DNA of 64,000 nt, from assembly GCF_035582795.1 (NCBI RefSeq), contig NC_134367.1, forward strand, positions 58,063,562 to 58,127,561. Reading direction: 5' to 3'. Source of the stretch: Mycteria americana (lineage: Eukaryota; Chordata; Aves; Ciconiiformes; Ciconiidae). Under the pieces are notes generated by a model. That model had not been told where the DNA came from. It did not search any database and was given only the letters and a program-made list of their open reading frames with translations. Position numbers and translations under genes: made by a program. This document shows positions 1 through 12,700 of this stretch, piece by piece. How positions within the stretch are numbered: position 1 is the first letter of the stretch; every line of letters begins with the position of its first letter.

Positions 1-180
1 ACTTGTTTTATAATAATTCTATAACTGTTTATGTAATTTATATGTTTATATTTTATGTAAAACTTTGTTTATATAACAATTTCTGTAACTGTTTATATAA
101 TAATTATTAATATATGTTTACAACAGTTATAAAATGTATATAATTATATATATAATTAACAGTTATATAATTAAACAGTG
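1..180. repeat. A+T-rich degenerate tandem repeat
   Basis: This stretch is almost pure A/T with recurring units of the type TAACTGTTTATxTAA (near 20-35 and 84-98) and ATATATGTTTA. It looks like a degraded AT-rich minisatellite or low-complexity tract. No coding potential is visible. Confidence 0.6.
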
Positions 181-2865
181 GTGTTATTGTCCCCGTATGA
201 ACTGAATCAGGCTGTACAAAGTAGTGGGGGGAAAAAAAGCAAAAACCAACAAAGCCTAAATTTGCCTAGACCTTCAGAACAAAACCGTAAATCTAAACCA
301 GTTATTTAGCTAATGAATATTTGATTAAGATTTTGGGGGGACAGTGGAGGAGAATCCTGAGAGAAATTCTTATTCTTAAAAATTACTAAATGACTACTAG
401 ACAAGACAGAGTTAATTTCATTCATATTCCTACAATTTTTTTCTAGGCTGCAAAATCTTTTTCATTTATTTTCAGTGGGACCAGATAGTAATAAAAGCTT
501 CCGCTCTCAGTGCTCCTGAGCAGACCTGCGGATAGCACTTAGCAAGTCTAATGGGCCCGGGGAGATGGTGCTGCAGTGATAGCTGAGCTGCATGTCAGTA
601 CAGCCGACAGCTCTGAGCGCAGCCGCTTCCTTTCCTTGCTATGTTTTTTCTGTGGGGAAAAACCCAAAGAGGCAGCAATGTGAGTCTATCTTAAGCTGCC
701 AAACTTTATTATTTACCCAAAGGATAAAGCGGGTTATTCACAGAAATTAAGCCGTTCACAGTCTAACTCCTGACGCTGTTCTCTAGATGCAAGGTACCTG
801 CAATGGAAACCTGCTCCCAGGAACCTGGGGCAGGATCCCTGCCTACCCAGCAGGGCTAGAGGCTTTCTCCTTCGGTGATGGTGAGCTCTGCCTAACAACG
901 TGCACAGTGCAGCCAACATCATACAGTCATCCCTACTGATGGTGCCAGTGCCTGCGGCCACTGATCTGGGCGCAAACAGTAGTCATTACACCCACTCTGA
1001 CTATGCATGTACTGAGTAGCAGATTACCAGTGAAAGCAACAGCAGCTGCTCTATCTAGTGGTGTAATGATGTGAGTGTGGCAGAAATACTTAGGAAGAAA
1101 TAGGTATTTCCATTGCTTTAGGCTTTTCATTCATCGTGGCACCATACTGCCCCATATTCCTAGTCACACACTATGCAAGTATACTGCAAAAATTTTAATT
1201 TTCCATTACGTGCATCAGAAATAATGCTTACACCATTAATGTATAATAGTATAACCTTCCCTGCCACGAAACATTCAGCTTGCGCCTGACTGGTATGAAG
1301 AATAGAAAACCATGGTCCACTGAAGAAAACAAGCAGGCAGCTGTACAGGATGCAGTAAGCTACATGAACCTCTGCCAGATCAGAAAGACTGAGCATGCGA
1401 GCTGGCCATAAAGCTCCCACTTCTCCCACCAAGGAGGATAGTGCTTGGACAGTGCTGCATACTGCTGTGGGTGTTAAGGTATGCTAAGGTATCATGCTGA
1501 TACCTTACACAGCACATTGCTATGTGTGCTGTGTCTGTGTAGTGGATTTAGTAAAAAGTCATAGCATCCTCTCCTCTGTCCGCTGAGGCTGCTTTCTGTC
1601 CCATAGTACAACTGCCATTGTAATGATATAAACAAATGGGAAGCATGAAAAATTGATGAGGTTGTGTGTTCACTTTTAAAAGCCACTAGCGTATTACAGA
1701 TATGTGTAATAAAATGAAATGTGAGAAAACACTTTTTCTTTGCTAATTCAGAAAAAGCTATACACACGGCAGTTACAGGTTGGTCTTCTCCAACACAGCT
1801 TCTTGATGGTCTTTTCTACGCTTACCTCATTTTTGCATGTTGCTTCTAGCTAAGATTTCCTCTTAATTCTGAGTTTTCAGCATTGCTCAGTGCAATTGTA
1901 ACCTGTAGGGAACAGCCAGCCCTCACTGCACCCTGAGAATGTCTTTGGAGGGCAGGGAGAACAAAAAATGAGTTATAGCTACACATTGATGTCTCAATAC
2001 ATTTCAATGGCAAGACTGCATACAAAGAAAGCCAAATCTATGGCCTGAGTGACAGGACAGCAGTGGTTGCATCGAGGACAGAGGAAAGGCAGGGAGGCTG
2101 GGCTTGTGCTTGAATGGCGAGGTCATTTCTGCCATGTGGATTTTGCAGTTGTTGCTGGAGGAAACTGAGGACTTGAAATAAAACACCACCTGATATTGGT
2201 TATTTAACGTGATAGCAGTGGCTTCTTTAATGCAACAAGCCACACTGTGGTTCTCCTGTTTATTTTGATCACCTTACAAGTGACTAACTTCACTGAGGCT
2301 GTGTATGGGAGAAGGTTCCACTAACAGGAGAAGAGGAACAGTCCTTCAGAGCTCCTCCCTTCAGAGTGACACCGTGTAAGGACAATAAAATACTAAGACC
2401 AAGGTTTTCCAAAAAGATAGTTGATTTTTGGGGTGCTTAAGCATTTTTCAGGAAACTTTGGTGGGGCCTGCTTTTTAAGAAGCACTGGGTATCCATGCCC
2501 TGCAGCTCTGAGCGTCTCCTTTGCACTCATCGCCACCAACCACTGCATTTCAGGCTACCTACTTGCAGTCCTGTTTCTCACTAATACTGTCATCAGCTCT
2601 GGGTGATGGGAGAAGCCTCCCAAAATGAACTAATTAGAAGAGCCATTGCACATCACAAGAAAAAAACATGTGCTGTGAATAAAACACTCCAACTTCTGTT
2701 TGTACTCCCTTCCTCTCCAACTAATGGTATCTGTTCTGTGAGTGTGCCAGTATATCCTGTGGTGCTTGTCCATAACAGCAGGAAATTGAAAGTTGAAAAT
2801 TCTATATAAGGAAGCTGAATAAAGAGTTTGCATTCTTCCAGTTTAACTGTTTTTGAAGGTAAAGC
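181..2865. other. Intergenic, no gene seen
   Basis: Open frames here are short (under 95 codons) and overlap on both strands, without domain-like composition or splice-flanked structure. Apart from the hairpin pair at 1485-1534, listed separately, I see no RNA gene or transposon. A moderately G+C-rich patch lies at about 500-640, without a recognisable promoter. Confidence 0.6.
1485..1534. repeat. Two adjacent perfect inverted repeats
   Basis: The first is TAAGGTATCA (1485-1494) and its exact complement TGATACCTTA (1498-1507) with a 3-base loop. The second is ACACAGCACA (1507-1516) and TGTGCTGTGT (1525-1534) with an 8-base loop. They share one base. A direct repeat of TAAGGTAT (1475 and 1485) lies just upstream. 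No function is known. Confidence 0.75.
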
Positions 2866-3818
2866 CACAGATGGAGTTTACTCCAGTTGGCGGCCGGTCA
2901 CAAGCGGTGTTCCCCAGGGCTCAGTATTGGGGCCAGTTCTGTTTAATATCTTTATCAATGATCTGGATGAAGGGATCGAGTGCACCCTCAGTAAGTTTGC
3001 AGATGACACCAAGTTGTGTGGGAGTGTTGATCTGCTTGAGGGCAGGAAGGCTCTGCAGAGGGACCTGGACAGGCTGGATCAATGGGCCGAGGTCAATTGT
3101 ATGAGGTTTAACAAGGCCAAGTGCAAGGTCAAGCACTTGGCCCAAGTGCAAGCACTTGGGCCACAGCAACCCCATGCAACGCTACAGGCTTGGGGAAGAG
3201 TGGCTGGAAAGCTGCCTGGAGGAAAAGGACCTGGGGGTGCTGGCTGACAGCCGGCTGAATATGAGCCAGCAGTGTGCCCAGGTGGCCAAGAAAGCCAATG
3301 GCATCCTGGCTCGTATCAAAAATAGCGTGGCCAGCAGGACTAGGGAAGTGATCGTGCCCCTGTACTCGGCACTGGTGAGGCCGCACCTCGAATACTGTGT
3401 TCAGTTTTGGGCCCCCCACTACACGAGAGACATTGAGGTGCTGGAGCGCGTACAGAGAAGGGCAACGAAGCTGGTGAAGGGTCTGGAGCAGAAGTCTGAT
3501 GAGGAGCGGCTGAGGGAGCTGGGATTGTTTAGCCTGGAGAAAAGGAGGCTGAGGGGAGACCTTATCGCTCTCTACAACTACCTGAAAGGAGGTTGTAGAG
3601 AGGTGGGGGTCGGTCTCTTCTCCCGGGTAACAAGGGATAGGACAAGAGGAAATGGCCTCAAGTTGCACCAGGGGAGGTTCAGACTGGATATTAGGAAATT
3701 TTACTTCACTGAAAGGGTTATCAAGCATTGGAACAGGCTGCCCAGGGAAGTGGTTGAGTCGCCATCCCTGGAGGTATTTAAAGGACGTTTGGATGAGGTG
3801 CTTAGGGACATGGTGTAG
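2866..3818 (+). pseudogene. CR1 ORF2 remnant (reverse transcriptase C-terminal half)
   Basis: The first reading frame (to about 3135) carries the RT motif [13 protein letters not shown] and the catalytic FADD box (FADDTKL, codons near 2996-3016). The second frame (from about 3156 to the stop at 3818) carries the conserved CR1 C-terminal region, including [13 protein letters not shown] and the [20 protein letters not shown] block (split here to its first residues). The frames differ by +1 and are joined at a palindrome (3139-3162) that adds 19 bases relative to the CR1 copy at 55554-57005. The N-terminal endonuclease and early RT are missing, so the element is inactive. It is a transposon protein and not a host gene. 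Confidence 0.9.
3139..3162. repeat. Perfect palindrome at the CR1 frameshift
   Basis: Arm GGCCCAAGTGC (3139-3149) and its exact complement GCACTTGGGCC (3152-3162) flank a 2-base loop. GCACTTGG also occurs just before (3133-3140) as a direct repeat. The corresponding interval in the minus-strand CR1 copy has 21 bases between GTC and CCCATG; here there are 40. Confidence 0.85.
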
Positions 3819-3902
3819 TGGTGGTCTTGGTAGTGTTAGGTTTACGGTTGGACTCGATGATCTTAAAGGTCTTTTCCAACCTATACGATTCTGTGATTCA
3901 GT

Positions 3903-6900
3903 TTAGGGATGCCAGAAAGCACAGTAAAACCTCCAGCCTCTTGCAGACTCAGAACAGATACTTTTGGCTGGAGTAGGAGGGCAGAAAGAGAGAGAAAGAC
4001 CAGGAGAGAAAGAGGAAAAGGTTTGGGGGAGCTACAGAGGAAGAGGCAAGATGAAGACAGGGCCACAATGAAATTAAAGTTGGCATTATAAATAAATAAT
4101 GACATAATTTTCCTGGTAGTGCAAAGCTGGGAGCCTGCTGATGGAGTAAACTCATCGCTTTGTGCCATCTGCACTTGCTGATGGAAACTGTCTTGCTGGA
4201 TATAGAGCATGGAACATTCCTGAATATGTTCATGCTATAAACTGTTCATAGATTAGCATATGCTGTCACAGAAACACTTGAATTAGAGAAGGAAATGACC
4301 TGTCATACCAACTTTACAAGGGTCCTTAATGGCCTCTTGCAGATCTACTGCATGCAAGTAAGTGACTGACCCAGAATTGATCTGAGAACATTGCAAAACC
4401 TTATCTGCAAGCATAGATCCTCTTTGTGCCTGCAGGCAGCATACTCAATTTACAGCCAAAGCTGAAAGTCCTTTGAAAGTTGGCCCTTAAGGTCATATCC
4501 TCTGTCCTCATGTCTGTCAAGGATTTTTCCCTTACAAGATATTCCAGGAGGTTTTTCTAGTGAATGCTTGTCTTGTTTTGGGGTTTTTTTTTGATGTGGC
4601 AGAAACAACAACCTTTGGGAGAGTCCAGATAATCAGATTTACATTTTGCTTAGCCAGTCTCACTGCTCCTATCTTGAAAATAACTCCCAATATAGTTTTA
4701 TACTCCAATTCATTATCATAGTATCTGATCATCTTTCATGCTATACAATAACAACAAAGAAGTTCCTAAAGGAATTCAGAGTCCCTGACATTTTCTTTTT
4801 TTTTTTTTTTGGCACTTTTTAACTTTTGAGATTCTAATACTTTGGTTTGCTGATTTTTTTTTTCCCAGATTCCTGCAATTCAGGTTGGGGGCAGGGGAGA
4901 TTAATGTTTCTCAGTACAAAGCAGGGTGGTTCTTAGACGGAGCAGAAAGTCTCTTCTGTTTAAGGTTTTGCTGTGTTTCCTAAAGAAAGTCATATTGTCA
5001 TCTCTTGTGATTTTTTTTTTTTTTACCATAGCTGGATCCCTTCTACAAGGAATGCTTTGTCCCCATTGCTTGTCCTCACTCTCACAGGCTTTGTCCTGTG
5101 CTTTTCAGCTTGGCACTGCTATAAAACAGCTTTCTCCATAGTCGATATTTTACCCTTTAAATGTTTGCATACACTTAGAACCTCTCTTCAAAAGGGTCAC
5201 ACCACCTGTATTGAGCTTTTTCAGTTTAATATTTTGCCATGACTTTCTCAACCTTCAAGGTTCTTTAATGTACCTGGTTTAACTCTGTACACTCCTGGAT
5301 TTGCATCCTTCTTTTATTACTATTAAGTATCCTGCTAGGTAAATCTGAAGGCATTTAGAACTGTAAATCCCAAACCTGATAAAGGCAGAGCCTTTAATTT
5401 GTTTAAAGTATTTACATTAAAGAAACCTGCCCAGTGGAAGTGGAGTATAAACCAGCTAGTTTATAAAATACTGAAGTCAGTTCTTTTAGATTATTCCAGG
5501 GGTCTAAGAATAACAAACAAGGCAAAATTACATTTTTTTAATTGAGAATCTGCTAACTAGAAGAACAAACAAAACAGATTCAGAAGAGATTAGTGGCACA
5601 CTGCTAAATAGTTACAAGGCATGTATACAATCTAAAATTACTTGATTTCTTTCCTTGTTTTTGCTTATTTTACACTGGTAAATTAGTCCATTAGAAACCA
5701 TCCTTCATTTATATTTTAACTAATGGGAGAATCTGGCTCAAATAAACTTTCAGAATCTGTGTAAGTATGAAGCACATAACCAGGAGCCAAAGGAAAAGAC
5801 AAACTGAATTACCTAGGGTGCGGTCCATGTTAAGACATGGATTCATAGACTTCATGTTAAATAGCTTTTCTGCTCTAGACCTCTTTTGGTATGTAACTGC
5901 TTAGCCCTTTCCCCTGACACACAGCCTGCGACAGAAGCGTGCAAGTGCTCAGAGACTCTTGCAGCAATCACTAGCCTTTGCTTCAGCTCTGTCTACATCT
6001 GGGTCATTAATTTCCACACCATCAGTGCTGGGAATGAAAGTACAATTAACAATTAATGAAAACATTTCATTTCATAATGAAATCATTCATTAGAGAACTC
6101 AAAGGAATCTCATAAAATTGTTTCCAGTCCTGCCTGGGCTCTTAGTGATGGCGTATGGGCAAGTGTTAATCTGTTGACTATGTGAAACACACTGCTGTGC
6201 AGACTTGGGCAATGCAAAACCATCTTGCTTGGTATTTGTGAGTTGTCATTGACAATGAGGACTGTAAAGTACCCTGCAGATGTACTGAACATGCTTTGGA
6301 ACAACGTTAGCACAACAATGCGAAAATAATCCACCTCTTAACAAAATCCAGTTTTTATTCTGGAGCAATTCACATGAAAATTCCTTGGTTAAGTGTGGCC
6401 TTCTTTTGCTACATTACAATACATTATTGTGGCTAATGGTTTTGAAAGTTTTGGGGGGGCAATAAGTGGCAAATTCAGTTGCCTAAAAATGGCCTTTAGT
6501 GTCGTTTGAGATGTCCTCGGGCACAATGTGTGGTATCCAGCTGCTCCAGAACAGTGTAGGCATCCTGTTTGTCCTGTGTTACATCTGCGAAACACATGTG
6601 CATGTCTCAAATGCCCTAGGGCATCTCAAATGGCACTAGGTGCCCGTTTTAGTCCACTGAATCAATCTATGTGTGTTTCTTTTAGGTGAGCTTAAATTGC
6701 AGGTGGATTTACGATGAACTAACTTAAGGTGAACTTAAAGAAAGTCTTGCCAGAGAGCTGAGCATCTCCTATATTTCTATGATTTTCTCCCAGTCCCATG
6801 GATATGTCTTGGATATCCTAAGCACACCAAATGGCACTAGCCACCTGTAAATATAGGCAGTTTTCACTGCCTTCAATTCATGCAACTAAATTTCATCCTT

Positions 6901-8879
6901 AACATCTACTTAATTCCTGTTTAGGCTCCAAATCCTGTGTATGAAGCAGTACCTGTCATTTCAGTCTAACATGTTCAGTCTATTTGCTTTTCACTCATAG
7001 CTTGTGCCCCTTAACTTTGAGGCACTTCATGCGGAAATGAATTACAGTGTGGGATCAGAGCTGTGAACACAGAAGTTAAACAAATGAAAATTAAAGACAA
7101 TCAACTCCTTTTCTTTGTGTTTTAAATAAAATGCAAGAGCTTATGTTTTCTTATGGGAGGATCAATGTAGCCTTAGCAGTGTCTTATTTAACGTGCTTTC
7201 CAGCAGCAGGTTTTTTTCTGTGTCACAGAAGTTTTTCCTCTAAGTTACGTCTCTATTGGAGTCTGTTATTCTTAGCAATTTTGAATTTTCCCAGGTAAAG
7301 TGACAATTCGTCATTTTGAAGTGATATTAGAATCAAATTAGAATCCATAGTTTTTGTTTTCCAGGGAAGAAAAAAAAAAAAAAGCTAGTTTTCTGTATCA
7401 AGAAAATACTCCTTCATAGATGACAGGAAAAAGAGGCATGGGTGTTTGGCACATTAGAAGCTGACTGTAGTTATATTTCAAAGAATGAATGCACAAGTAG
7501 AAATGTGATACTTGTCAGGTTCCTAATACAAAAACATATTTCAAAGCTGCACAGTTCACCTTACCTTGAAGAACTCTTTATCCAGGTCTAGGAAGAGTTC
7601 TGGTTCAATGCACATCAAAATGGTAGGAGTTTCATGGTGGAAACACAGAACTTAGTTGAATCCTCTCAAGGACAAACCTGGGCAAGAGCTTTGGGATGTG
7701 TCAGTGGAAATAACTTGATAATATTCTAGCAACAAATTAAGACCTAATTTTCTTCCATGTTGTACTTATGTAAATTTGACTGTTACTGTGAACCAGCGAG
7801 CGACTGGTGCTTGGAAATTGGGCATCATACTGCTTCCACTGAGGTCCCTGAGCTGTGTCATGGGTGGGCCACAAGAGGTATTCAGTAAGAATAAACCCAC
7901 GCCCTGCAGCTGCCACCCCAGAAGAGGTAGGGTCAACAGGGAGAGTTAGTGGTGGCTAGAAGGATCAGACAAGGAGACAGGTGTCTCTGATGATATGAGA
8001 CCGTAGTGCTCAGGTGGCAAACTGCTTCAATGCAGCTCCCCCTTACTAAAATTCCTGGTGCCCAGATGGAAATTCTAACTCCTGATGATGACAAGTCATC
8101 GAAAAGACAAACTATTTTTTGTAAAGTAAGATTATCTTATCCCTCAGTTTTTCTAACCTTTTTGCTCCTGATTAATTCTCCATACTGAAGTCTGTCAGCC
8201 TTCCTCAGCAGAGCAGTCTCCTGTCCTGGAAGTTGTCCCACTGAAACTCAGTCGGAGTTCCTGAGCAGAAAGGTGCTATTCATTTCACTAAAATCATCTA
8301 GAAGATGAAGGGTACTTGTGGAGTAGGCTATGTCTCCACAACTATTATTGAGACAGCAGCATATGCAGCAATTTGACAGCGACATTAAAACCATGCACCC
8401 TGCGCACTCAGGCAGGTGACATTGTTAGACCAATATTGCCCAGTTTCTGACAATTTTCCAGCTTGTGCAGCTGTTGGGAACATATGGGCCTTCATGTCTC
8501 TGTAGTTAGCGATGCTTCCTCTTGCCTTTCCTTACATATACACACACACCCGCCCCAGCCTGGCTCTACTGAACGGGCTGAACATTAAAATAACAGATTG
8601 GCTCTCACAGCAAGATAGTAATGGATTCAACTCACCTTAATTATTGAATAGCTTCATTGCCTTGGAACAAATCTGAATGTATTGCCAGGTCTGTGATCTG
8701 CTTCTTTGATACCGGTAAAGATTTTCTTTGTAAGTGCATTCAGTTAGGTATGTAGGAGAATCTGAAAACTCTGAGCTAAGGCACAATTTGCTTCTTTCTG
8801 ATTATTTTGAACATTTTACAGGCATGGAAACATGTTGCATTTTAGCTGGCTATAGTAATTTAGGTGGAAAGGTAGGTGT
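3903..8879. other. Intergenic, no gene seen
   Basis: The sequence is A+T-rich with scattered T runs (4795-4810, 4854-4863, 5011-5024). All open frames are short and typical of random DNA. A purine-rich patch lies at 3975-4060. I see no convincing transposon. Faint similarity to old SINE/LINE sequence near 4270-4395 was too weak to call. Confidence 0.6.
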
Positions 8880-9320
8880 TGCAAATTTCAGTGCTAATTA
8901 AACAGAATTTTGACAGCAGGAGAAAGCGATATGCCCTGTTCTTCCAAATATGTGTTCAGTCCAATCTGTCTTTTTAATTGGACTGCAACAGATTATTAAA
9001 TGATTCAAATAAATAATGGAAGTAAACTTCAACTAAAATCCTGCTGAAGGGGAAACTGCCTTTTATTAAAACGGTTTCATATTATTTTGCTCTGCATTCT
9101 GACAAATACATAGCCATCAATATTCTTGCCTCAGTATGACAGAAATTGTTCAGATTAATAGCTGGCTACTTCGATCTCAATATGAATTTCTATTAAAAAT
9201 GTTGATAAAATCGCCATCACATTTTTAAATGGGCAGACCATGAACAACTGCATTACCCTGCAGCATTATTTAATAATTCAGCAAAATCAAATATATAGCG
9301 ATCTTGAGAATTTTAGTAAT
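8880..9320. promoter_or_regulatory. Candidate conserved non-coding element
   Basis: The composition resembles vertebrate developmental enhancers: many homeodomain-type TAAT/ATTA cores (for example GCTAATTAAAC near 8892, TTTTAATTGG near 8972, TTATTAAATG near 8993, TTTAATAATTC near 9269), no simple repeats and no long ORFs. An imperfectly spaced inverted repeat, CAGTCCAAT/ATTGGACTG (8957-8965 and 8977-8985), lies inside. This is a judgement from composition only. Alignment to other birds and mammals would decide it. Confidence 0.3.
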
Positions 9321-9700
9321 TAAACTCCAAAGTGAAGCACATGTGTAAGCCAGCTGTTTTCTTATGCCCCGATTCAAGGTAGAAAGAAAATTCAACAGTC
9401 TTACCTTTTGGCAAATTATGCTTTGGATGGAAGAGCACCAAGAAACAGAAATTGAAGGTTAATCCTTCAATAGCCAAGTTACTTTGAAAAACATCTGAGA
9501 GGAATTCATATGCCTTTATTTGTGTTTACAACTGGAGGAAAAGTTGGGACTAAGGCAACCAGCTCCTAGAATCACATAGAGAATCACTGCTAGGAACATC
9601 CCTGTCTTCATGAAAATGGAGTTTCACTTACAAGTACTCTCAAAGTGAAAAAGTTTTCATTTTAAACTATTGGTACTAAGATATGGGAATAAGATACGGA

Positions 9701-9745
9701 TGATCTGTTGATCATTCAAATGATTCAAATGATCTGTTGATCATT
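9701..9745. repeat. Short tandem duplication
   Basis: TGATCTGTTGATCATT occurs at 9701-9716 and again at 9730-9745. The intervening bases contain CAAATGATT and repeat in part. The period is 29 bases. This is a local duplication without evident function. Confidence 0.85.
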
Positions 9746-12700
9746 TGGCAAATGGCATTAGTGCATTCACCTGTGCAAAAGCACAGCCTTGGAAGCAATT
9801 ATTGGGTAACAATCTGGAGCACAGGAAGGGCTAATCTACAGGGGAAATTAGATCGGGGATAATAGAAGACTGGTGGACCTTCAGCTTTGGAAGAAGGCAC
9901 TGAGACTGATAGGGTGCCTACAGACTTGAATATCCTTCCCTGTTTAGTTATCACAATCGCTAAATGGTTTTCTTGTTCTCCTTTCACCTCCAGATAAAAG
10001 TTTGCACTGGCTTACCAGATAGTAATTATTCCGATTTTTCTAGTTGTGAGTTTTAAGGCAGGCTATCTGTCCCAGATACAGTAGATACGATTGGTGCCAC
10101 AGAAATTTTATGTTGAAAAAAGTTGAATCTGTCATTTAATCCAACCACTTTCATAGCTATATCTTCCTTCCATACATTGCCAAAGGTGGTACATGTAGAA
10201 TATAACCCTGCTTGACAAAAAGAGAATAGTTTCCAAAAGATGGGGGAAAAAAGGCAACCAATGAGCAAGAGCAAGATCTACCCAAACCATTAATGCCATG
10301 GCACTGCATATGTGCACTCCATGACTTTGCATAAAATTTATAATGGAGCTACACTTCTTACTGATTATATCCAACCACTAAATCTTACATTAACAAGATA
10401 TGTTCAGGAATTATCTTTCAAAATAAGTCCTTACAGCTGAGATGATTCCCGTTTCCTACATTTATCTGCTGCTCCACCCTGAGCCATGATTCAAAGTCCA
10501 AGTTGTTTGGATACTCCATCTGATTTTGAGAACTATGTTAATATAGCAAAGTTCTTAATACTGAGCAGGGAACACTGCTCACTGTGAAACCAAACAGAGT
10601 AAAAAGTAAAAAGACAAACAAACAAAAAAAACCCAAACTGAAAAGGCAAATTGAAAATTGAAGTCAGTGTGATGATCACAATGAAACAAATACCTCAACC
10701 TGGTTGTTTTGAGAACAAATCAGATTACGTTATACAGATTATACAGAAGTATAATCCATATTGAAGCATTAATCATATCACTGTCTGTTTTGTATCATTA
10801 ATATTTCATGCAGACCTACGTGCATTTTTCTTCCATGAAAATCTCTCATGTTCCTGTAGGATGCATCACTATTAAGTGCAAGTCTGTGTTGATGGGTCTT
10901 TCCAGCTACTGGAAATTCTAAAATATCACAGCATCTTTTCTAAAGAGATAATAGTTTACTAGAAATTGCCATGGTAAAGTGTGCTTTGAATAAGTTTGTG
11001 CACATTCATCAGGCAGTGCGTGGCTTTCAATAAGAGGTTTTCATCTTTATGTGATACATTTCTTTTTCAGACTATTTCATCTTCTTTGATTTGATTTTTA
11101 AAAATCGCTCATGACTTTGGCAATATCTCTTTATACTGTTCACGTCATGGAGATTAATCTCCACAGCCTTCAAAGAGGACACAAGCAGCAGACATCTCTG
11201 ATTTTCCTATGACTATATTTCAGCTCTCCCCACTACAATGAAGGAGTAGACCTCAATTGTTGAAATAAAAAATCAGAAGATTTAGAGCTGGAAATAACTT
11301 TCATTAGGTCCTCTCATCTATGGTTTTGCCATTTCAGAATTAGTGTCTTTCAAGGGCTTTTGTCCAAGTTTTGTCCAAGCAATGAATTTTTAGTTTCAAT
11401 TCCCTGATAGTTGGAAGAGATTTTCCTTCATTTGAGAGCATCTTTAGTAGCCTGCCTCCAATCCTTGTTTTCTCACCTTCCCTGCAGAAACCCAAATAAT
11501 GAGGCAAACAGGAAAATCCCAAACTTTGCCATTATCCTTCATTTCAATTTGTATTACTGGCTTGGATTGTAAATTATACTGTTCTGCCTACTGTCTTAAT
11601 TTGGCTGTATGTAATTCAGATGCAGCCAGCATCGGAAGATTTGTCATAGACACAAAAACCTTCTGGAGGACAAATTCTGTGAAAGTGTGTTTTTTAATTA
11701 AAATTCATATCTGCGTCATTATCATCAATGGAGTCATAAAGCTTATGGCCAAGAGAGGAGATTAGATTATTTTGACCTCCTAAGTACTGTACCTATTATG
11801 TTTTTTTTTTTAATCCTTACAGCTTTGTCCTGAGCCAAATAACTCAAAATTTTGCTACAACACATCCACTGTATTGTATACGTTCTTAAGGACAGTCATA
11901 CAGGATAAGCCTTATCAGGGATTTTTGCTGAAAATCAAATATTAGAATCAAATGAATGTGGTTTTGGACATGTCTTTTTATTAGGGGTGAACTAGAGGAG
12001 TACACATGATCTTCTGGAAGGTTCCTTGTGGGTTTAAGATGAAATCAATCAAGCAGTAGAAAAAATAGCAGCACAAACTGTAGCCTACAAATAACTCATG
12101 CTGGAAACAAGGGTTGGAATTTTGAGTATGAGGAGCATTCCTGAGGCATTCCTGAAATATATTAATGTAAACATTTACATGGATAATTTTGAACAATGGG
12201 TATGTTTGTAATTATCAAACTGTGCCTGGAAGTATCATGTAAAGATGGAAAATGTCTGAATTAATTAGATATACTATTTACTATGGCTATTGCAGTCAAC
12301 ATTGCATGACTGCTACGACTTAAGACTGATGGAAATGGTAATATTCCTGACTTTTTGCTAATTTGTTTCCCTTAACATTAACTAGTATCTACAGTACAAG
12401 TGGAGAGGTGCCTGTGATTTGATTATATTATAAATAGTAATAAGAAACGGTTTAAATTCCTGCTACTTGCATCTGCCAGTGATTCCACATTACCTATGGT
12501 TATTTACCTTAACACGGTATTTTCTTATGTCCGAAACACATATAGTGCCTTTTCTGGAAGTGACATCAAGTGGCAGCATGTCCTTAGGTATCATTATTAA
12601 TTGACACTTTTTCTATTAAGTTATTGTAAAGGAATTTCAATGCTTCTAGAGATAATTAGGTCTCAAGTGATCTAAGTACCCAGTTTTACTGCAGGTGAAC

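Larger units (their letters stand above)
2866..3902 (+). mobile_element. CR1 LINE, 5'-truncated, plus strand
   Basis: This is the 3' third of a chicken-repeat-1 type non-LTR retrotransposon: the end of the reverse-transcriptase ORF, a short 3' UTR, and the family's typical tail (TTCCAACCT followed by a GATTCT-like octamer, about 3873-3900). Most CR1 copies are truncated at the 5' end, as here. The RT motifs are nearly canonical, which suggests a younger insertion than the copy at 55554-57005. The 5' boundary was judged from where CR1-like sequence begins (AGATGGAGTT), to within about 10 bases. The last 150 bases match the fragment at 17941-18110 closely. Confidence 0.93.

Noticed and set aside
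2839-3905. CAGTTTA flanking the first CR1 as a target-site duplication
   Set aside because: The left copy lies more than 20 bases from the element start, and CR1 elements generally lack clear target duplications.
4270-4395. Possible old SINE (MIR-like)
   Set aside because: Only scattered similarity (AAGTGACTGACCCAGAA) was seen, too weak to separate from chance without a profile search.
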